This document shows, in pieces, positions 7,197 to 13,451 of a stretch of DNA of 13,451 nt (positions within the stretch are counted from its first letter, which is position 1; each line of letters starts with the position of its first letter). The stretch comes from an uncultured Pseudomonadota bacterium (GTDB taxonomy: Bacteria; Myxococcota_A; UBA796; GCA-2862545), in assembly GCA_937891875.1 (NCBI GenBank), contig CALATR010000377.1, positions 1 to 13,451 on the forward strand, written 5' to 3'. Both the position numbers and the translations under genes were made by a program. A model generated the notes under the pieces. It searched no databases, was not told the origin of the DNA, and was given only the letters and a program-made list of their open reading frames with translations.

Positions 7197-7347
7197 AGGT
7201 ACCTCCAGGTTGGGTACCGGTCGTTCGCGGGAGGCGACGCGGTTCTGACAAGCCCCGCGGAATTCGTGCGAGCACCGTGACGTCAACCCTCGGCAAGCAA
7301 TGTGTCCGATCCTGCGACCATTGCCGCCGTGCCGACTACGCTTCCCC
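7197..7347. promoter_or_regulatory. Divergent intergenic region between the beta-helix and lipoprotein genes
   Basis: This 151-bp gap must hold the promoters of both exported-protein genes. I see an 8-bp palindrome TGACGTCA at 7278-7285, the hairpin near the beta-helix start, and an otherwise GC-rich sequence. No pair of -35/-10 boxes is good enough to call. On the plus strand no Shine-Dalgarno precedes the lipoprotein ATG. Confidence 0.45.
7198..7218 (-). promoter_or_regulatory. Possible mRNA hairpin over the ribosome binding site of the beta-helix gene
   Basis: Two copies of the self-complementary hexamer GGTACC (7198-7203 and 7213-7218) flank a 9-nt loop. In the minus-strand mRNA they can pair as a 6-bp stem just before the GTG start. 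The 3' arm contains the GGT part of the Shine-Dalgarno GGAGGT and the loop holds the GGA. Folding would therefore reduce ribosome access. A role in translation control is an inference. Confidence 0.4.
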
Positions 7348-8856
7348 ATGGCCACCTCCCCCCGACTCCTCCTGCTGATCCCGCTCACCGCCGTCGGGTG
7401 TGTCACCCCCGTGGACTTCGGCCCGGACTCGATGATCGGGTTCGCCGATCCGGAGGACGCGGTCGCGACGGTCGCGGAGACGCTGACCCCGTTCGACGCC
7501 GACCGGCAGGACCAGGCCGGCCCCCGGCAGACCACCTACGGCAAGACGCCGGAGCTGGTGGTCTCCGTCCAGAACCACGACCTGTACGTGTTCGCCCACG
7601 ACTACGGCTCGACGGGAGGGTCGGGGGCGACGGCGGTCGGCGCGAAGCTCTTGAAGCTGCGCCGGACCGAGGACGACTACATCATCACCCGGGTCATCGA
7701 GCCGCCCGGCTTCCTCGACCGCATCGTGGGCATGGACCACGACCCGGTAGACGGCACCATCTACATCGCCAGCGCGGTGGCAGAAGGCGGGGTCGTCGAC
7801 GCGGAGTACCCGGAGAACGACCAGTATCGTGAGGGCGTGGTCCACGTGAGCGCCTTGACCTACGACGGAGAGGAGCTCTTCCGCACCGACCTCGACGTGG
7901 CCCGCGCCGCCGCCGCGGAGTCCCCGGAGCAGGTCATCAATCCGATGGTCGCGGCCACCGGTCGGCTCGCGGTGGGCGGCGGGCACGTGGCCCTGGTGCA
8001 CGGCATCAACACCACGCCCGACCCCGCGATCGACAACCGCCGGCACCAGAAGGCGCTGACCACCTTCCTGGACGCGGACACCGGTGCGGTCACCCGCACG
8101 TCCACCATCTGGGTCAGCCACTCCTTCGACCAGCGGCTGATCTGGGACGGCACGGGCTTCGTCGAGCACCACCTGGGCGACGCCTACCCGCGGCACATCG
8201 CGTTCGCGCGCACGGACCCCAACGCGTCGGAGGCGGCCAAGGAGTTCCCGCTGCTGTTCATCAAGGGCGAGTCGGGCGCGAACGTGACCGACACCTCCAT
8301 CGGCAGCGTCGTGCCCCTGCCCGAGACGGACTCTGCCGCCTTCCTCGCCGTCTATTCGACGGAGCGCAACGCTGCGGCCAGCTCGCGCGAGATCGGCGTG
8401 GTGCGGGTCATGGCCAACTTCGACCAGGTCACCACCGAGGGCGTGGAGCACCTCGACACGTCGCTGCCCGACACCATGACCACCGACCTCGGCGAGGAGA
8501 CGCCCCTGCGCTGGCTCACCGACTACCAGGGCGAGAGCGAGGGCACGCTGCACGCGGACCGCCCGCGCATGGTGGACGTCGGCGACGGCAACTACGTCGT
8601 GCTGTGGGAGAAGTGGTCCGTCAGCGGTGACGGCGGAGCGGACTTCGAGGGCACCTGGGGCATGGTCATCGACGCCAATGGCGAGACCCTGGTGGACGCG
8701 AAGCTCATCGTGCCGACCCACCTCCCCCGCGGCGACGATCCCTTTGCCCTGCCCGACGGCCGCGCCGCCTGGCTCACCGGCGACAACGAGCTGAAGACCC
8801 TGACCATCCGCAGCGTCGACGCCGAGCTGAACTACAAGGCGTGGACGGTGGAGTAG
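7348..8856 (+). CDS. Predicted lipoprotein of unknown function, probably beta-rich
   Basis: This 502-residue protein begins with a short lipoprotein signal: MATSPR, a hydrophobic run, then lipobox-like AVGC with C18 as the lipidated residue. Residue +2 is valine, not aspartate, so by the E. coli rule it would go to the outer membrane. I chose the ATG at 7348 because it gives this signal. An in-frame ATG at 7300 would place proline- and cysteine-rich sequence in front, and neither start has a clear ribosome binding site. The mature part has many short beta-strand-like segments with D/G turns (for example DHDPVDGTIYIAS), suggesting a beta-propeller or similar fold. A striking block is SHSFDQRL (257-264) followed by a histidine-rich stretch and GDAYPRHIAF. 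I do not recognise the family. It is divergent from the beta-helix gene, so both may act at the cell surface. Confidence 0.8.
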   Translation: MATSPRLLLLIPLTAVGCVTPVDFGPDSMIGFADPEDAVATVAETLTPFDADRQDQAGPRQTTYGKTPELVVSVQNHDLYVFAHDYGSTGGSGATAVGAKLLKLRRTEDDYIITRVIEPPGFLDRIVGMDHDPVDGTIYIASAVAEGGVVDAEYPENDQYREGVVHVSALTYDGEELFRTDLDVARAAAAESPEQVINPMVAATGRLAVGGGHVALVHGINTTPDPAIDNRRHQKALTTFLDADTGAVTRTSTIWVSHSFDQRLIWDGTGFVEHHLGDAYPRHIAFARTDPNASEAAKEFPLLFIKGESGANVTDTSIGSVVPLPETDSAAFLAVYSTERNAAASSREIGVVRVMANFDQVTTEGVEHLDTSLPDTMTTDLGEETPLRWLTDYQGESEGTLHADRPRMVDVGDGNYVVLWEKWSVSGDGGADFEGTWGMVIDANGETLVDAKLIVPTHLPRGDDPFALPDGRAAWLTGDNELKTLTIRSVDAELNYKAWTVE

Positions 8857-8865
8857 GGGAGCGGC

Positions 8866-10725
<1,860 letters not shown>

Positions 10726-10791
10726 GGTGGGCGTGCGAGGCCCGTCCCCGGCGAATGTCGGTAGGAGTGCCCACCCGTGTCAGACGACCCC

Positions 10792-10811
10792 GAGCTTCTG
10801 CGAAGAAGCTC
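10792..10811. terminator. Perfect 8-bp hairpin with tetraloop, possible terminator or leader structure
   Basis: GAGCTTCT and AGAAGCTC flank the 4-nt loop GCGA (TCGC on the minus strand), giving a perfect 8-bp stem. It lies in the 183-bp gap between orf300 (stop 10909) and the ABC gene (start 10725), about 100 bp after the ktr operon. No T-run follows on either strand, so it is not a textbook intrinsic terminator. It could end the ktr transcript with a factor's help, protect a 3' end, or be part of the ABC leader. Nothing else is visible in the gap. Confidence 0.45.
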
Positions 10812-10908
10812 ACCGTGGCGCCCGACCGCGTGGATTGCGTCCCCCGGACCTTGCGTTGGGGCGGGGTCTGCCGTGGAGGGCATGGGGGCTCTCACGTCGG
10901 TCCCCGCC

Positions 10909-11811
10909 TCACGCCTGGTCTCCACCCTCCTCCGGTCCCAGCAGCAGGGTGTGTCCCCGGGGCAGCTCGCGCCTCGTCCAGCCCTCTGGTGTGCCGTTTG
11001 CTGCGGCCTCCTCGGCGAGCTTCGCCACGTTGTCCCCCAGCGCCGCGGCGTTGGTGCCGATCAGCTGGGACGCGGGGCCCAGCAGCAGGGCGGGTTGCTC
11101 GACGAGGCCGTCCAGCAGGGCGAGCAGGGCGCGGCGGGTGGCGGCGTCCTCGTCCTCCTCGCCGGGATCCTCGGGCGGGCTGCGCTGGTCGAGGAGCCAG
11201 TTGAGGTTGGCGACGATCTCGCTGCCGCGCGGACCCTCGTCGGGGAGCGAGCAGCGGCGCAGGGCGTCCCCGCGGCGGGCAGCGGCGAGCACGGCCTCGA
11301 TCTCGGCGACCGGACCCAGCAGCCGCACCCGGATCCTCCGGGTGACGACGACGGTGAGCAGGAAGGTGACCAGCCCGGTGAACGCGAGCGCCCAGGCGCC
11401 GGCCAGCCCCAGCCGGCTCGCGTCCTCGCCCTTGCTCCGCATGATCCCCCGGTTGACTGCAGCCAGGTCGCGCAGGTCGCGGACCGCGTGGCCCATGGCC
11501 GCGGGAGTGGGCGTCGGAAGCGTCTTCTCGAAGGCCTCCAGCCGGTCGACGAGCGGCTCCTCCTCGGGCTCGGTGATGTTGCCGCGGGCCCGCTGCAGGG
11601 CCTCGTCGAATGTGTCGGCCGTCGGATCGGTCAGCAGCGAGGCCAGCATGTCCTCGACCGCCTCGGTCGAGAAGACGTTCTCGGCGAGGATGTGGTCGAC
11701 CGCCGGGCTCATGCGCCCCAGCAGCACGATGCCGGCGACGACCGAGAGCAGCTGCAGGCCGAGCAGGGCCCACACGCCGACGCGCGCCTCGGTAGCGGGT
11801 CGGATCGCCAT
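10909..11811 (-). CDS. Orphan membrane sensor: TM - extracytoplasmic helices - TM - HAMP - PAS-like, no output domain
   Basis: This 300-residue protein has a transmembrane helix at 11-32, an acidic, mostly helical extracytoplasmic part (33-134) and a second transmembrane helix at about 135-157. Residues 158-208 fit a HAMP linker (RIRVRLLGPVAEIEAVL, then RRGDALRR, DEG and IVANLNWLLD). After an acidic linker (213-222), residues 225-294 resemble a short PAS domain (LLDGLVEQPALLLGPASQLI then GTNAAALG). This is the sensor half of a histidine kinase or chemoreceptor, but no kinase, cyclase or methyl-accepting region follows. I chose ATG 11811, which has GGGGAG 6 nt upstream and begins 1 nt after the ktrA stop; starting at 11841 would overlap ktrA. 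Its place as third gene of the ktr operon suggests modulation of K+ uptake or reporting of osmotic state. Domain calls are by eye. Confidence 0.78.
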   Translation of the reverse strand: MAIRPATEARVGVWALLGLQLLSVVAGIVLLGRMSPAVDHILAENVFSTEAVEDMLASLLTDPTADTFDEALQRARGNITEPEEEPLVDRLEAFEKTLPTPTPAAMGHAVRDLRDLAAVNRGIMRSKGEDASRLGLAGAWALAFTGLVTFLLTVVVTRRIRVRLLGPVAEIEAVLAAARRGDALRRCSLPDEGPRGSEIVANLNWLLDQRSPPEDPGEEDEDAATRRALLALLDGLVEQPALLLGPASQLIGTNAAALGDNVAKLAEEAAANGTPEGWTRRELPRGHTLLLGPEEGGDQA

Positions 11812-11812
11812 G

Positions 11813-12481
11813 TCAGCTCCCCACCACGTAGGTCTTGGCACTGCCAGGCTCGCCGACCACGACCAGCACGTCCCCGGCGTGCAGCTCGACGTCCCGGCGC
11901 GGCAGGAGCACCCGGGGCTCGCCCGAGGTGGGTCGGCGCACGGCGAGCACGGTCAGCGCGTGGCGATCGGGCAGGCGCAGCTCCTCCAGGGTCCGTCCCA
12001 CCGCCGCCCCGGGCACCTCGATCTCCGACAGCTCCAGGCCATCGCCCAGGGGCAGGATGTCGACCAGCCCCCGCGCGGAGAGCCGCGCCGCCAGCCGCTC
12101 GCCGACGATGCGCTCCGGGTGGATGACCTCGTGGGCGCCGACCAGCTCGAGGATCCGCTCGTGCACGGCATCGGTCGCCCGGGCGACGAGGCGCTTCGCC
12201 CCCATGTGGCGCATCATCGCCGTGACGATGATCGACGCCTCGCGGCTCTCGTCGCCGATCGCGCACACGCACAGGTCTCGCGAGCCCGGTCGCAGGCGCG
12301 CCAGCTCGTCCTCGACCATCGCGTCCATCGCGATCGCCTCGGTCGCAAAGCCCGACGCCTCCTGCACCCGCTGCATGTCGATGTCGACCGCGAGCACCTC
12401 GACGCCACCCTCCGCGAGGGCGCGGGCGAGCGCCATGCCAAAGTGGCCGAGTCCGATCACGAGTGCTTGCTGACGGGCCAT
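11813..12481 (-). CDS. ktrA: KtrA, RCK-domain cytoplasmic regulator of K+ uptake
   Basis: This 222-residue protein is full length for KtrA. The N-terminal RCK/Rossmann domain has the nucleotide-binding loop GLGHFG (10-15) and an acidic strand end VDID (D33, D35) that contacts the ribose of ATP/ADP or NAD(H). The RCK_C domain covers about 135-222 (strands around DGLELSEIEVPG, HALTVLAV and GDVLVVVGE). KtrA forms an octameric ring on the cytoplasmic face and gates the KtrB dimer. RCK_C domains of some KtrA proteins bind cyclic-di-AMP; whether this one does cannot be told here. The ATG at 12481 is preceded by GGTGGGA and begins 3 nt after the ktrB stop. It could also be called trkA-like, but the single RCK unit and adjacent KtrB-type channel favour KtrA. 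Confidence 0.92.
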   Translation of the reverse strand: MARQQALVIGLGHFGMALARALAEGGVEVLAVDIDMQRVQEASGFATEAIAMDAMVEDELARLRPGSRDLCVCAIGDESREASIIVTAMMRHMGAKRLVARATDAVHERILELVGAHEVIHPERIVGERLAARLSARGLVDILPLGDGLELSEIEVPGAAVGRTLEELRLPDRHALTVLAVRRPTSGEPRVLLPRRDVELHAGDVLVVVGEPGSAKTYVVGS

Positions 12482-12484
12482 GGG

Positions 12485-13451
12485 TCATCCCACCTGTACG
12501 GAGTCCACGGGGTAACGGCGCTCGGTCTCGGGTCGATCGGCGAGCAGGGCGACGATGGACAGCGGCCCGACCCGGCCGGCGAACATGCACGCGATGATGA
12601 CGATCTTGCCGACCGAGTCCAGCTGGGCGGTGGCGCCCATCGACAGGCCGACCGTCGCGAGCGCGCTGACGACCTCGAAGATCCCCTGGTCCAGCGGGAT
12701 GTCCTGGGTCACCTGCAGGGCCATCAGCCCGAGGAGCGCGCTGCCGAGGCCGACCACGACAATGGCGATCGCCTCGTAGACGACCTTGCGCTCGATGCGC
12801 CGGCCGAAGATCGTCGCCTCGAGCCGCCGCCGCACCGCCGCCTGGGCCGCCACCAGCAGCACGACGATGGTGGTCGTCTTGGCGCCGCCCGCGGTCGAGC
12901 CCGGGCTGCCGCCGATGAACATGGTGACGATGAGCACGGTCCAGGTCGCCGGGCGGATGAGCGACAGATCGACGGAGTTGAACCCGGCCGTGCGCAGGGT
13001 GATCGACTGAAACCAGGCGTTGCTCGCCTTGTCCAGCAGGCCGAGGCCACCGAGCGTGTCGTTCCACTCGAGCGCCAGGTAGAGCACCGCGGGCACGACG
13101 ACGAGCACGGCGGTGGCGACCAGGACCAGCTGGCCGTGCAGGCGACCGCGGCCGCGGAGCAGGGTGGGCAGGGCGATCACCACCAGCGGGCCCAGGCCGC
13201 CGATCAGGATGATGAGGCTCGTGACGCCGAGCACGAGCGGGTCGTGCTGGTAGGGCATCAGGCTGTCGCTCTGCAGGGCGAACCCGGCGTTGCAGAAGGC
13301 CGAGATCGACGTGAACAGGCCTCGCCACGCCGCCTGTCCCACGGTGTCGCCGTGCAGGAGGAACAGCCCGAAGAGCGCGAGCGCGCCGAGCCCCTCGGTC
13401 CACAGGGTCACCTGGAGCACCCGCCCCAGCACCCGCTCCAGATCCTGGCGC
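12485..13451 (-). CDS. ktrB: KtrB/TrkH-type potassium channel subunit, C-terminal 321 residues
   Basis: The frame is open to the right edge, so the N-terminus and the first of four pore repeats are missing; the in-frame GTG at 13432 is internal, not the start. The three visible repeats carry the filter glycines: FTSISAFCNAGF (near 13280-13312), ITLRTAGFNS (near 12977-13006) and VVSALATVGLS (near 12645-12680). The conserved loop GGSPGSTAGGAKTTT between repeats three and four is intact. The C-terminus YPVDSVQVG is typical of KtrB. With KtrA it forms a K+ uptake system that in studied bacteria is Na+-dependent and serves osmotic adaptation. One minor oddity is GGLGP after the second repeat, where relatives usually have GGLGF or GGIGF. 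It is the first visible gene of the ktrB-ktrA-orf300 operon. Confidence 0.93.
   Translation of the reverse strand, partial: RQDLERVLGRVLQVTLWTEGLGALALFGLFLLHGDTVGQAAWRGLFTSISAFCNAGFALQSDSLMPYQHDPLVLGVTSLIILIGGLGPLVVIALPTLLRGRGRLHGQLVLVATAVLVVVPAVLYLALEWNDTLGGLGLLDKASNAWFQSITLRTAGFNSVDLSLIRPATWTVLIVTMFIGGSPGSTAGGAKTTTIVVLLVAAQAAVRRRLEATIFGRRIERKVVYEAIAIVVVGLGSALLGLMALQVTQDIPLDQGIFEVVSALATVGLSMGATAQLDSVGKIVIIACMFAGRVGPLSIVALLADRPETERRYPVDSVQVG

Noticed and set aside
5220..7280. Long plus-strand open frame (686 codons) opposite the beta-helix gene
   Set aside because: Its composition (V, D, Q, R, G runs) is what the reverse complement of the N-x-A...GGG repeats would give. It has no domain, and the opposite strand has a signal peptide, ribosome site and regular repeats.
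7251..7285. Minus-strand TTGACG as a -35 box for the beta-helix gene
   Set aside because: At 16-18 nt spacing there is no acceptable -10 hexamer (ATTCCG or TTCCGC), so a sigma-70 promoter is not supported.
7197..7535. Longer start for the beta-helix gene, up to 7535
   Set aside because: It would add over 100 arginine/serine-rich residues before a clear signal peptide and overlap the divergent lipoprotein gene. The GTG at 7196 has a good ribosome site.
7336..8721. Long minus-strand open frame opposite the lipoprotein gene
   Set aside because: V, H, R and G-rich shadow with no motif; the plus-strand protein has a signal and ordinary composition.

Overview
The window is very GC-rich (about 70% by eye), densely coding, and lies on a bacterial chromosome. 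No tRNA, rRNA, CRISPR array, insertion sequence or integrase was seen. The gene mix is a DAB inorganic-carbon module, a secreted beta-helix protein beside an unknown lipoprotein, a KtrAB potassium system, and a membrane sensor protein with no output domain. Together with the composition, this suggests a large-genome GC-rich Gram-negative such as a myxobacterium (Myxococcota). That placement is an inference from style, not from a marker gene.

Left region (1-5278): a rhodanese-like gene runs off the left edge on the minus strand, just downstream of a LysR-type regulator that resembles the NhaR branch. Divergent from the regulator, across a 77-bp gap containing two dyad symmetries, are dabB (NuoL-like membrane subunit) and dabA (DUF2309, zinc, beta-carbonic-anhydrase-like). 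Their stop and start codons overlap. DabA keeps the C-x-D / H / C metal and catalytic residues at the spacing known from the founding member, so an active CO2-to-bicarbonate pump is expected.

Middle region (5307-8856): two exported proteins are transcribed divergently from a 151-bp gap. On the minus strand is a 629-residue secreted right-handed beta-helix protein with a ladder of N-x-A...GGG rungs. On the plus strand is a 502-residue predicted lipoprotein, probably beta-rich, of unknown function. Both end tail-to-tail with their neighbours: 28 bp separate the beta-helix gene from dabA, and 9 bp separate the lipoprotein gene from the ABC transporter gene.

Right region (8866-13451, all minus strand): an ABC exporter half-transporter lies downstream of a tight operon ktrB-ktrA-orf300. 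The KtrB and KtrA proteins form a Na+-dependent K+ uptake system; ktrB is cut at its 5' end by the window edge. orf300 starts 1 nt after the ktrA stop and looks like the sensor half of a two-component kinase (TM, extracytoplasmic helices, TM, HAMP, PAS-like) with no kinase or other output. A perfect 8-bp hairpin with a tetraloop sits in the gap between this operon and the ABC gene.

The most interesting items are the orphan HAMP-PAS protein inside a ktr operon, the dab module under an NhaR-like regulator with a readable operator candidate, and the divergent beta-helix/lipoprotein pair.
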